Of a stretch of DNA of 14,887 nucleotides, positions 7,558 to 14,394 are shown piece by piece (position 1 is the first letter of the stretch; every line of letters starts with the position of its first letter). The position numbers and the translations under genes were made by a program. Under the pieces are notes generated by a model. It had not been told where the DNA came from, made no database searches, and worked only from the letters and a program-made list of their open reading frames with translations. Origin of the DNA: Planctomycetaceae bacterium (GTDB lineage: Bacteria > Planctomycetota > Planctomycetia > Pirellulales > Thermoguttaceae); contig JAIRTV010000224.1 of NCBI GenBank assembly GCA_031254675.1, positions 1 to 14,887 of the forward strand, given 5' to 3'.

Positions 7558-7818
7558 CTGGACTTTTGCAAATTTTATAACTAGTTATATCAAAAGGACT
7601 TATAATCCAATTTTGCTCAATTTCTGCACATTACGAAACAAAAAAGCACAAGCATTATTGAAACGATATTTATAAAACCCTTGATATTTCAACATATTGA
7701 TTTTTAGAACAACTTTTATAAATACAATATACGATACAATAATATAGCAAAGTCGGGTGATTTCAATGTTTCAAACCCTTTGATTTACAGTGTGAAACAC
7801 AACTTTGCAAAAGTCCAG
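7558..7818 (-). mobile_element. Nested 261-bp IS remnant with 15-bp inverted ends and TAA duplication
   Basis: CTGGACTTTTGCAAA at 7558-7572 is exactly inverted at 7804-7818, and TAA directly flanks both sides (7555-7557 and 7819-7821). A 3-bp TNA duplication is known for part of the IS5 family; I suggest but cannot prove that family. The minus strand keeps a transposase-like C-terminal tail, so this is an internally deleted IS rather than a random MITE. It sits inside the truncated transposase frame of the right cassette end, so it arrived after that copy had formed. Confidence 0.75.
7600..7695 (-). pseudogene. C-terminal remnant of the nested IS transposase
   Basis: A 31-codon tail, MLKYQGFYKYRFNNACAFLF and on to QKLSKIGL then stop, lies 28 nt inside the end of the 261-bp element, where IS transposase genes normally finish. 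The frame stays open upstream to about 7770 without a convincing start. Its basic-aromatic character fits a DDE transposase C-terminus; the family is not identified. Confidence 0.4.
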
Positions 7819-7947
7819 TAAAATTTGTTTTGTTGCAAAACCGACAATCTGAGAAGCAATCTCTGCTCTGGCTATTTGATAAAGTTCGGTGTTTTCTTGC
7901 TCCAATCGCAATACCTTCGACTCAATACTTTCAAGTAAAATTGTCAT
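7771..7947 (-). pseudogene. Truncated N-terminus of IS66-type transposase (TnpC-like), right copy, altered by IS insertion
   Basis: A 58-codon frame starting MTILLESIESKVLRLEQEN; residues 1-22 match the left copy with three changes. Beyond that it is unique (YQIARAEIASQIVGFATKQI). Its last ~16 codons (LDFCKVVFHTVNQRV) come from the nested IS remnant. With that remnant and one TAA copy removed the frame would read ILENNYKD and stop, giving about 51 codons. The ATG at 7947 is preferred over upstream starts because it corresponds to the ATG of the other copy and follows the same promoter. A coiled coil is visible; no catalytic domain remains. Confidence 0.6.
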
Positions 7948-8007
7948 AACAGAATTATACAATTCACAAAATTCCACGCAATAGAGAAAATTACCGTGAA
8001 CGCTTAC
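7883..8007 (-). repeat. Right 125-bp terminal inverted repeat of the cassette
   Basis: Gapless inverted match to 5649-5773. In both copies the ATG of the truncated transposase lies exactly 60 nt from the outer tip. Because it carries the promoter and transposase start it is a second copy of the same IS end, not a normal opposite end. Confidence 0.9.
7954..7981 (-). promoter_or_regulatory. Inward-facing promoter in the right cassette end
   Basis: On the minus strand TTGCGT (7976-7981), a 16-bp spacer and TATAAT (7954-7959), identical in boxes and spacing to the left copy although the spacer sequence differs at several positions. It would transcribe the right transposase stub and, before the nested insertion, the membrane-protein gene. 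Confidence 0.6.
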
Positions 8008-8015
8008 AAATCCAG
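8008..8015 (+). repeat. 8-bp target-site duplication, right copy (AAATCCAG)
   Basis: Perfect direct copy of 5641-5648, directly after the CGCTTAC tip at 8001-8007. It lies 63 bp past the stop codon of the beta-helix gene, so the cassette landed in the gap between that gene and prs. Confidence 0.9.
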
Positions 8016-8041
8016 AACATGGAAATAAAATCATTCGCATG

Positions 8042-8068
8042 ATCATTGCCCCAAAATATTCCAATGAT
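8042..8068 (-). repeat. Inverted repeat downstream of the beta-helix gene
   Basis: ATCATTG at 8042-8048 pairs with CAATGAT at 8062-8068 across a 13-nt loop, starting 10 nt after the stop codon. The minus strand has only a loose T-rich stretch after it, so it is at best a weak terminator. Confidence 0.3.
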
Positions 8069-8078
8069 ACTTTTGCAT

Positions 8079-11000
8079 TTATTCCAGTACAAAAAAAGGT
8101 GTTACGGGAAATTGAGGAATTTGTGTGCGTATATTATCCAGGTAAAGCCCCATCGCCTCAACCGGCAACGGTTTAACGCCGAGAAAATCGTACAGCGGCG
8201 AGTCTTTCGGAATAGTAAGCCGACCACGAATTTTTCGAGCGTCGGCAGGAACACGGTTTTGGTTTGCTTGTTGCAATCCTTTGGTTTCAATAAATAAATC
8301 CGGCAACCAAGGAAGCATGATATTTTCAAGAAATATATTTCGGTGATTATTCCGTACGAAATAATCACAACCGACGGCAATATTTCGTACAATAAAATTC
8401 CGGTCGGCATTTTGTTTCAATTCGGCGTAGTCGGAATATTTTGAACGATAAGCTTCGTTGTCGGGGTCGAATCCGTTTGCTCTGGCGCGTGTACCGAAAT
8501 TTTTGTCCAGATTTTCGAGCCAACGTTTTTCGCCCCAAGGACTGAAACTGACCGCATATTTACAATCAATCATTAAATTACTGTCAACAATATTATCCTT
8601 GCCGCCGTGAATTTGAACGCCGCCGAAGTGACCGCCGCTTGACCGGAAAAAGACATTTCCGTACATCAACACACTGCTGATCATATCGTCCAACCGGATT
8701 CCCGCTTGCCCCGCAACATCCCGACCACTCCCAATGTGATGCCAATAATTGTACCGAATCACAATTCCGCGTATAAACGGATTACCCCAAAGATCAATTC
8801 CTGCTTGATCATCCGATTCGTAAACCACACTGTGAATCTCATTAAACTCAATTACTTGTTCCATCCCCTCACACCGAATCGCGTGTGCCGGCGAATCGCA
8901 AAATAAATTGTGCGAAATTCGATTGGCAACTCCGTCAATAAAAACAGCCGGAGCATAAGCACGGTCAATACGACTAAAATCATTAACCACACAGTTTTCA
9001 ATAAAACAATCGCCGGGGCTTAACGTTTTAATATCTCCGCCTTTCAAATGAACTCCGCCGCCGCCAAGAGTTCCAAAATCGCAACTCAAAACGCCATGCC
9101 TTCGTCCTTCGATTCCAAGTCCCCAATTTCCGAAACGATAAAATCCGCAACCGGTAAACCGTACTTCTTCACCACCGGTAACTCGTCCCGCCGTTCCCGA
9201 ACCTTCTTCAAACGTCAACCCATGAAATGTTGTAAAAGAAACATCTTTAATGTTCAAAAACTCTTTCGGAAATACAGACAATCGGACAGGAGCAGCGTTC
9301 AAATCAACTCCTTCCGGCGGATAAAGATACAGTTTGGCGTTCGCCCGATCAAGATACCATTCGCTCGGCAAATCAATTTCTTCCAAAAGATTGAAAACAT
9401 AGTAAGGCATATTTTCACGATGTCCGTAAGGATTATTTGTTGCAAGAACAACCTGTTTCTTTTCCGTATCGATTTTATCAATCCGGCAACTCGTCATTGC
9501 CCAAAGATGTCCCCAATATCCGAAAGCCATGATGTCTTCGGCTTCCGTCCAACGTTCATGACGCGGATCGAAATATTCAAAAATCCCGGATTTTCCCGAT
9601 TCCGGCGTTTTGAAAAAACCGCGATGAATTTTGCCGGTTCGGACAAACGCATTTTCGGACGCTTTTAACGGATCAATAGCGTCGGGTTGTGCGGCGTTAG
9701 GCCATCGCGCAATTTGTTGCGGTTTATTGTCAATAAACAACTCAACCGCCGGAGCAGCGTTCAATCCGTTTTTACCGTAACCACGCGGAGTCACCGCCGG
9801 AAATTGTTGAATTTCAGCAATATCGGCAACATAAACAAATTCTTGCGCTTTTTCCGGCAAGCGTTTCAAAATTAACGGATCATCGACTTTTTGGAATCCG
9901 CTTACGGTAACACCGCCGGAAAAAACCGGTTTTTCATTAGGAAAAGCACGGTAAACAATGGGAGCGTCCGCCGTACCGGAATCCTGCAATTCCAACGTAA
10001 ATGTTTCCGTTACAGGATAAACACCGCCGCGAATGATAATTTCAACACCGCCTTTGGGCAACCCGATTTCTGCTTTCAATTTTCGTACAGCATTACGAGC
10101 CTGAATAAGTGTTGCAAACGGTTCTGATTCTGTACCGGAATACTTTTGTTTATCGTTCAATTTAACATCCGGCGCAACGAAAAATTTCTTCGTTGGCAAA
10201 AACGTTGCCGGAAACGGAGTCTGCGGTTGCGGAAGAGATTGGTCTTTTGAACTTTTCGCATCCTGGTCTTGACGATAATTTCGATACAATAAACTCGGTT
10301 CGCTCGAAACGCCGGATTCTTTCGATGTTTCACGAACAATTTCCGTTTCGCGATTTCGTAAACTATTCCAATGTTGTTTTGCTTCGGCGGTTTTACCTTC
10401 AGCAAAAAGAGCTTCAGCGTAACATTTTTCGACGGCGAAACGTTGTTTGGCGTCAAGTGTTATCGTTTTGTCATTGAGAATCCATTGATAAATGTTACTA
10501 GAAGCGACCGCCAACGGAGTATTCCATTCAGAAGGAATAAATTGCCGTAACAACGAATTTGTCCATTCTTTCGGAAATTCGGGATCGTTAAGTAATATAT
10601 TCGCAAGACGTTGCGATTTCATAACATTTCCGGCAATCGCGGCAAGTTTCACTTGAAAATTTCGGAACGAAAAACGATAAATCGGCAACATATCGGATTG
10701 GAGTAATTCATCAATTTTCTGCGACGCTAAAACAAACTCTTTGTCTAACACATCATCAATAGCATGACGATAAAGTTTGGACAAATTTTCCGGCAATTTC
10801 GGTTGAAGCAGGGCGTGTTGCAATATTTCTTCTGGAGTAATTGCCGATTGATAAACGGCGGTTTCGGCAATATCCATTTTCACCGAACCGACTCCGGCAT
10901 TATTAAATCCGATACGAAAACCCCACGATGGTTGCGTGAAATCGCCCGAATAATCTGCAATAGCGTACAATAATCCGTCGAGATAAATCCGCATCGTTTT

Positions 11001-11570
11001 GCCGTCCCAGGTTGCGGCGATATGTTGCCAAATGCCGTCTGGAAGCGGTTGATTGCCGGACAGATTGTGTGATTTTGAATGATCCGGTTTGCCGATACTG
11101 AACGTCAATTTTTGAGACGGATAATCGGTTGTCAGCCGAAAACCGGAATCCCAACCATTTCCGTAACCGAATAATGTCCCGTTTGTAGAATTGTTGTTAC
11201 CTCGTTCTGTGCCTTGACTAAGTTTCCGTATCCGCATTTCAATACTAAACGCTTTGTCAATCTGAAGTTTTGGCGATTCAAAATATCCGGCGTCGAGTCG
11301 AACCGCTTGAGAACCGGCAAACGCTCCATCGACTATTTCGAACGGTTTATTTGTTTTGTACAAAAAATCGGAAGTTTTGGAATTTTGTTTCGGTGCGAGA
11401 TTCCGAACAATTTTTGTTTCCGCAACAGAATTATCGAAAACGTAATATCGGATCAAATCGGGATGCCCGATAACAGTTTGCTGATGCTTATCCCAATCTT
11501 GCGATAATACAAAAGAGCCAAGAAAAAACGTACTCAAAAAAAACATAACAAAAGAAAATGTTTTCATCAT
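8079..11570 (-). CDS. Exported LamG and right-handed parallel beta-helix protein (GH141-like)
   Basis: A 1163-residue exported protein, probably a polysaccharide-degrading or -binding enzyme. Residues 1-25 are a signal peptide (MMKTFSFVMFFLSTFFLGSF, cleavage near VLSQ). Residues about 90-250 form a LamG/concanavalin-like lectin domain (FSIEMRIRKL, DGIWQHIAATWDG, MRIYLDG). A helical linker with a run of polar residues follows. From about residue 465 comes a pectate-lyase-like parallel beta-helix: FVAPDV, EPFATLIQARNAVRKL, IIRGGVYPVTETFTLELQDS, and later rungs of asparagine-rich repeats (IEFNEIH, VIRYNYWHHI, YGNVFFRSSGG, NIVDSNLMI). This opening is shared with GH141-type and other beta-helix hydrolases; specificity cannot be read here. 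The start at 11570 is set by a GAGGATTAGG ribosome site and the signal peptide; upstream in-frame codons add an unlikely Cys-rich extension. Planctomycetes encode many such proteins. Confidence 0.85.
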   Translation of the reverse strand: MMKTFSFVMFFLSTFFLGSFVLSQDWDKHQQTVIGHPDLIRYYVFDNSVAETKIVRNLAPKQNSKTSDFLYKTNKPFEIVDGAFAGSQAVRLDAGYFESPKLQIDKAFSIEMRIRKLSQGTERGNNNSTNGTLFGYGNGWDSGFRLTTDYPSQKLTFSIGKPDHSKSHNLSGNQPLPDGIWQHIAATWDGKTMRIYLDGLLYAIADYSGDFTQPSWGFRIGFNNAGVGSVKMDIAETAVYQSAITPEEILQHALLQPKLPENLSKLYRHAIDDVLDKEFVLASQKIDELLQSDMLPIYRFSFRNFQVKLAAIAGNVMKSQRLANILLNDPEFPKEWTNSLLRQFIPSEWNTPLAVASSNIYQWILNDKTITLDAKQRFAVEKCYAEALFAEGKTAEAKQHWNSLRNRETEIVRETSKESGVSSEPSLLYRNYRQDQDAKSSKDQSLPQPQTPFPATFLPTKKFFVAPDVKLNDKQKYSGTESEPFATLIQARNAVRKLKAEIGLPKGGVEIIIRGGVYPVTETFTLELQDSGTADAPIVYRAFPNEKPVFSGGVTVSGFQKVDDPLILKRLPEKAQEFVYVADIAEIQQFPAVTPRGYGKNGLNAAPAVELFIDNKPQQIARWPNAAQPDAIDPLKASENAFVRTGKIHRGFFKTPESGKSGIFEYFDPRHERWTEAEDIMAFGYWGHLWAMTSCRIDKIDTEKKQVVLATNNPYGHRENMPYYVFNLLEEIDLPSEWYLDRANAKLYLYPPEGVDLNAAPVRLSVFPKEFLNIKDVSFTTFHGLTFEEGSGTAGRVTGGEEVRFTGCGFYRFGNWGLGIEGRRHGVLSCDFGTLGGGGVHLKGGDIKTLSPGDCFIENCVVNDFSRIDRAYAPAVFIDGVANRISHNLFCDSPAHAIRCEGMEQVIEFNEIHSVVYESDDQAGIDLWGNPFIRGIVIRYNYWHHIGSGRDVAGQAGIRLDDMISSVLMYGNVFFRSSGGHFGGVQIHGGKDNIVDSNLMIDCKYAVSFSPWGEKRWLENLDKNFGTRARANGFDPDNEAYRSKYSDYAELKQNADRNFIVRNIAVGCDYFVRNNHRNIFLENIMLPWLPDLFIETKGLQQANQNRVPADARKIRGRLTIPKDSPLYDFLGVKPLPVEAMGLYLDNIRTQIPQFPVTPFFVLE

Positions 11571-11575
11571 CCTAA

Positions 11576-11580
11576 TCCTC
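11576..11580 (-). promoter_or_regulatory. Shine-Dalgarno GAGGA that sets the beta-helix start
   Basis: On the minus strand GAGGA is followed by TTAGG and then ATGATG. Spacing to the ATG at 11570 is 5 nt and to the ATG at 11567 is 8 nt, so either Met could be used; no such site precedes the longer forms. Confidence 0.5.
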
Positions 11581-11855
11581 ATAACATAAAATGAACGGCA
11601 AGATTTGCCACAAATTTCAAAACAACTGCAAAATTTTACCACAACAGCAACAAAATTAAAGAGCCATGAGATTTTTTGCAATATTTTAACAGAATTTTCG
11701 TTCAAAGATAAACTTCAAGTGGGCAATGTGTGCGGCAATTTGGCTTGCACTCAACCACTAAATTACGTACAAACAATATATAATAACAAAGCCCAAAACA
11801 TTTTTCTAAGACAATTAACGTTTTAGAATCGCAGGTGTCATGTCTGTATTTGACT
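11581..11855. other. Intergenic gap between glycosyltransferase and beta-helix gene
   Basis: No gene is seen. A minus-strand TTGCAA and TAATTT pair with 17-bp spacing, just before the beta-helix leader, is a possible but poor promoter. Near the other end TTCTAA (11804-11809) and TTAGAA (11823-11828) form a weak stem after the glycosyltransferase stop, with only a loosely T-rich minus-strand flank. Confidence 0.3.
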
Positions 11856-12761
11856 TTAAGTTTTAAATTTTATCAATTTTACGAAATTGTGTAACGCGAG
11901 TTTCACGGCTCTGGTCGGATCAAGCGAGAATGCGTACAATAAACGACAAAATGCAGAACAATATTTTTTTTCCGCAAAATCACATTGAGCATAACGAAAT
12001 TGGAAAACCGCTTTTCGTTTTCGAATCCAGTGTTTTGGATAGGGGTAACGTTTAATTGCTTTATTCATTGTCAATTCTGCGGATTCGTATGTTTTTCGTG
12101 TTGATCGGATGGAGCGTTCGCTGTGTTCACGTATAACTGCGCCGCCACCTTCGATAATTTTGATTCGTTCGCCATGTTCATAAACACGAAGCCACAAATC
12201 ATAGTCTTCCGATAAAATTGCCTCCACATCATACAAACCACCAACTTGATCAAACAACGATTTACGTAACATCACAAGATTCGATTGAATATAACAATCT
12301 TGAAAAATTGCCTCGAATGTAACTTCATTTTGTTCAGGATAAATACGATGCCATTTGTTTTTGTTATGATTTCCTTCTTGGCTATAAAGTTGATCGATTA
12401 CTATCGAAATATCAGGATGGTCGCCCAAATAATCATAACAACGTTTTAGATGACCGGACAAAAAATAATCATCGCTGTCAAGGAATGCAAGAATCTGATA
12501 TGTTGCAGCTTCAATTCCACGATTTCTCGCTGAACCGCAACCTTGTGTACGACAATCTGCCGGTTTGTCAAGCCAAATAATCGAATCACCAAAAGAAAGT
12601 GCAATTTCTTTACTCTTGTCTGTCGATCCGTCGTCGGAAAGAATAACCTCAACAGGAAAATCAACTTCTTGCGTTATCACTGAATCGATACATTCTTCAA
12701 GATATTTTTCGCGATTATAAACCGGAATAATAACAGAAACACCGTTTTGTGATATTGGCAT
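11856..12761 (-). CDS. Family 2 glycosyltransferase
   Basis: A 301-residue cytoplasmic or membrane-associated enzyme that transfers a sugar from a nucleotide-sugar donor, probably in exopolysaccharide, O-antigen-like or protein glycan synthesis. The GT-A fold is clear: VSVIIPVYNR at residues 8-17, the donor-binding SDDGSTD at 42-48, GSARNRGI at 76-83, the metal-binding DSDD at 95-98, and ILSEDYDLWLR with the likely catalytic acidic pair at 185-186. The C-terminal 80 residues are basic and helical with no obvious membrane span. Length is normal. The ATG at 12761 gives the usual short lead into the first strand; only a weak AAAAG precedes it. The methyltransferase 200 nt upstream on the same strand suggests a shared glycan role. 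The exact sugar cannot be told. Confidence 0.88.
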   Translation of the reverse strand: MPISQNGVSVIIPVYNREKYLEECIDSVITQEVDFPVEVILSDDGSTDKSKEIALSFGDSIIWLDKPADCRTQGCGSARNRGIEAATYQILAFLDSDDYFLSGHLKRCYDYLGDHPDISIVIDQLYSQEGNHNKNKWHRIYPEQNEVTFEAIFQDCYIQSNLVMLRKSLFDQVGGLYDVEAILSEDYDLWLRVYEHGERIKIIEGGGAVIREHSERSIRSTRKTYESAELTMNKAIKRYPYPKHWIRKRKAVFQFRYAQCDFAEKKYCSAFCRLLYAFSLDPTRAVKLALHNFVKLIKFKT

Positions 12762-12820
12762 CTTTTAATTATCGTAATGTAAGTTTATTGTTTATACTAA
12801 ATCGTAACAGAAAATGGTAG

Positions 12821-12856
12821 GACATTATAAAATCGTAAACACGTTTTTAAAATGTC
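12821..12856. repeat. 36-nt near-perfect hairpin between methyltransferase and glycosyltransferase
   Basis: Arms of 15 nt pair with two mismatches around a 6-nt loop (TAAACA); the outer part is GACATT with AATGTC. Neither side is followed by a clear T-run. On the minus strand the distal arm contains TATAAT (12824-12829), so the hairpin overlaps a possible -10 box for the glycosyltransferase; no good -35 is seen. It may be a terminator, attenuator or protein-binding site. Confidence 0.5.
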
Positions 12857-12961
12857 GTTAAATACTAATTCCTAATAGACTCGATACGCAAATTTGCCTT
12901 GAAAAGGCGCAACACATTAACCCTATGCGCCGCATGGTAAAAATCTTAACATCTCTATTCG

Positions 12962-13762
12962 TTATGGTGCATTTCTTTTAATAAAAACTTCGATTTCACC
13001 ATTTATGATAGTACTCATTTTTGTTTCGATTGTGTGTGTTGGTGGAATTAAACGTGTAACATTAGTAAAATCTTCGTTATTACGGCGGCTGATACAAAAA
13101 TCGCCATCGTTAACAAAAAAATCCCATTGATGATAACCACTGTAATTTTCTTGTTTTCCTTCATATTCTTTATGGAACAAGGTAATGATTCCTTCCGGTT
13201 TCAATAAATCAAGCATTGACATAATACATTTTAATGGTTGCTCCATGTGGTCAAGAGTATTTCTTCCATTAATCCAATGAAACGATTTTTCTGAAAACAT
13301 TTCATTGAGTTTTTCGCCTGAGCAAAGTTGTGTTCTTATTGGGGGATTGATACCGTTTTTTTTCAGGATTTCGTCGTACAGATCAGCAAGAACATCTACC
13401 GCCGTAATATTCAAACGAATATTTTTATAATTCTTGTTTATACAAGTCAACGGACCAGCACCAACATCAAGAATCAAAATCTCCGACAACGAAAAATTAT
13501 TAGACAATTGATCTAAAATAGTCGAATGAGGACAACAACAAACGGAATTGTTATCAAGCCGCTCAACATAATCAGAATGCCATTGTGACCCTTTTGATGC
13601 AAACCAATGATCCCAAAACAAATATTCTGATATTTTACCGTCTGTACGCAAAAGAGTTTCACCAGTTAGTTTTGAGAGAATCATCAAATTCGCAACATAA
13701 TTTTTCTCTGGAAGAGTGATCAAAGAATTTAATATTCTTTTAATAAAATCAAGTTGTTTCAT
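12962..13762 (-). CDS. SAM-dependent class I methyltransferase
   Basis: A 266-residue cytoplasmic enzyme. The Rossmann signature is visible: motif I ILDVGAGPLT at residues 97-106, an acidic end of strand two in TAVDVLAD near 120-126, the motif IV-like GRNTLDHMEQP near 166-176, and LLKPEGIITLF at 186-196. This is the pattern of small-molecule or sugar methyltransferases of the Methyltransf_11/25 type. The substrate is unknown; the neighbouring glycosyltransferase suggests a glycan or glycan precursor. A run of three cysteines (NNSVCCCPHS, near residue 75) precedes motif I and is unusual. The ATG at 13762 is preferred over an in-frame TTG at 13777, which would add five residues. There is no strong ribosome site. 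Confidence 0.82.
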   Translation of the reverse strand: MKQLDFIKRILNSLITLPEKNYVANLMILSKLTGETLLRTDGKISEYLFWDHWFASKGSQWHSDYVERLDNNSVCCCPHSTILDQLSNNFSLSEILILDVGAGPLTCINKNYKNIRLNITAVDVLADLYDEILKKNGINPPIRTQLCSGEKLNEMFSEKSFHWINGRNTLDHMEQPLKCIMSMLDLLKPEGIITLFHKEYEGKQENYSGYHQWDFFVNDGDFCISRRNNEDFTNVTRLIPPTHTIETKMSTIINGEIEVFIKRNAP

Positions 13763-13773
13763 TTTTCTTTTAT

Positions 13774-13989
13774 TCAAAAATTTTTTTGATTATCAAAAAC
13801 ATAAATTGCCAAATTTGCCACTTCTGAATTTATACAAATTGGACAAATTTTAACCAATTGTAGATTACTTTTTTCGAGAGTCAATAGGCGGAGACAATAG
13901 ATAAAAATATTGGAGTAAAGTACTATGTATGTGTAAATACAAAAAATATTTAGTAAAATTTTTTTATGTTTGTAAAAAATCAATTTCAT
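13774..13989 (-). CDS. Doubtful small ORF upstream of the methyltransferase
   Basis: A 71-codon frame that stops 11 nt before the methyltransferase ATG. The first half is hydrophobic (KILLNIFCIYTYIVLYSNIF), a possible membrane segment; the second half contains one Cys-Pro-Ile-Cys motif (LVKICPICINSEVANLAIYV). AAAGGA stands almost directly against the ATG, too close for a normal ribosome site. Composition is extremely AT-rich. The CPIC part recalls the zinc-binding lead found before some sugar C-methyltransferases, so it could be a shifted or detached N-terminus of the next gene. It could equally be chance. Confidence 0.25.
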   Translation of the reverse strand: MKLIFYKHKKILLNIFCIYTYIVLYSNIFIYCLRLLTLEKSNLQLVKICPICINSEVANLAIYVFDNQKNF

Positions 13990-14357
13990 TTCCTTTTAGT
14001 CTCATTGTAACAAGACAAAATAAGAATAACATTATTGCAAAACCCAATACCTGATGTTTCAAAAAATTCATAAAAATAACAAGACCACGTCCCTAATATT
14101 TATTGTATCATATCATGTTATGGTTGAAGCGTCAACCAATCTCCCAGAAGTTACAGAATCATCCGCTCAACCACAGAAATTTCTCAAAAACAAAAAAATA
14201 AAAATGACAACAAAAATAGGCGAGGATATTTGTTTTTTAGGAAAGTACAAGTGTATTAATAAGATATTGAAAATGTAATATGCTCATCTTATTTTGAAAT
14301 TCTTCTTGATACGAATTTCATTATTTCTTATGGGAATTTCTTCCCCCCTTTTTTCTC
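13990..14357. other. AT-rich region with small hairpins, no convincing gene
   Basis: The plus-strand frame 14054-14278 is lysine-rich, low-complexity and lacks a ribosome site, so I do not call it. Two inverted repeats stand out: TGGTTGA/TCAACCA with a 4-nt loop at 14121-14138, and TGAAATTC/GAATTTCA with a 10-nt loop at 14295-14320. Neither is followed by a clean T-run. Confidence 0.4.
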
Positions 14358-14386
14358 TTGCTTTTTGTTGTAATTTTTTTTATGAT
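14358..14386 (+). promoter_or_regulatory. Possible promoter for the small gene at 14395
   Basis: TTGCTT (14358-14363), a 17-bp spacer and TATGAT (14381-14386). The -10 box is one change from consensus; the -35 keeps only TTG. Transcription would start near 14393, practically at the ATG at 14395. Confidence 0.4.
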
Positions 14387-14394
14387 ATATCTTA

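Larger units (their letters stand above)
5649..8007. mobile_element. IS66-ended cargo cassette without a complete transposase (2359 bp)
   Basis: The unit starts with GTAAGCGTTCACGG and ends with its exact reverse complement. The terminal repeats run 125 bp with no gap, about 91% identical, and the whole is flanked by a perfect 8-bp direct repeat. IS66-family elements are known for GTAAGCG-type ends and 8-bp duplications, and the truncated reading frames at both ends resemble the N-terminal leucine-zipper part of their TnpC transposase. No complete transposase lies inside. The interior carries a toxin-tail-like fragment, an immunity-like gene, two long inverted arms, a membrane-protein gene and a nested IS remnant. 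It resembles a mobile insertion cassette: IS ends moving passenger genes, with transposase supplied elsewhere. The structure is read directly from sequence; the family name and the in-trans model are inference. Confidence 0.85.

Noticed and set aside
5649..8007. CRISPR array or tRNA-linked integration in the repeat-rich region
   Set aside because: There is no regular short repeat with spacers, no tRNA gene at either edge and no integrase; tips and duplication fit transposition.
7948..8064. Longer N-terminal form of the right transposase stub starting at 8064
   Set aside because: It would read through the cassette tip and target duplication into host DNA. The ATG at 7947 matches the other copy and follows the shared promoter.
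8046..8297. Plus-strand and other frames lying opposite the long beta-helix, aroDE, prs and hydrolase genes
   Set aside because: They are antisense or shifted shadows of well-supported genes, rich in Arg, Asn and Phe from reverse-complement codons, with no ribosome sites or recognisable motifs.
11571..11705. 45-residue N-terminal extension of the beta-helix protein
   Set aside because: It is Cys- and Phe-rich, would bury the signal peptide, and the ribosome site favours 11570.
14054..14278. Plus-strand 74-codon ORF in the AT-rich region
   Set aside because: Low-complexity Lys/Ile/Asn composition, no ribosome site, no motif; likely chance in AT-rich DNA.
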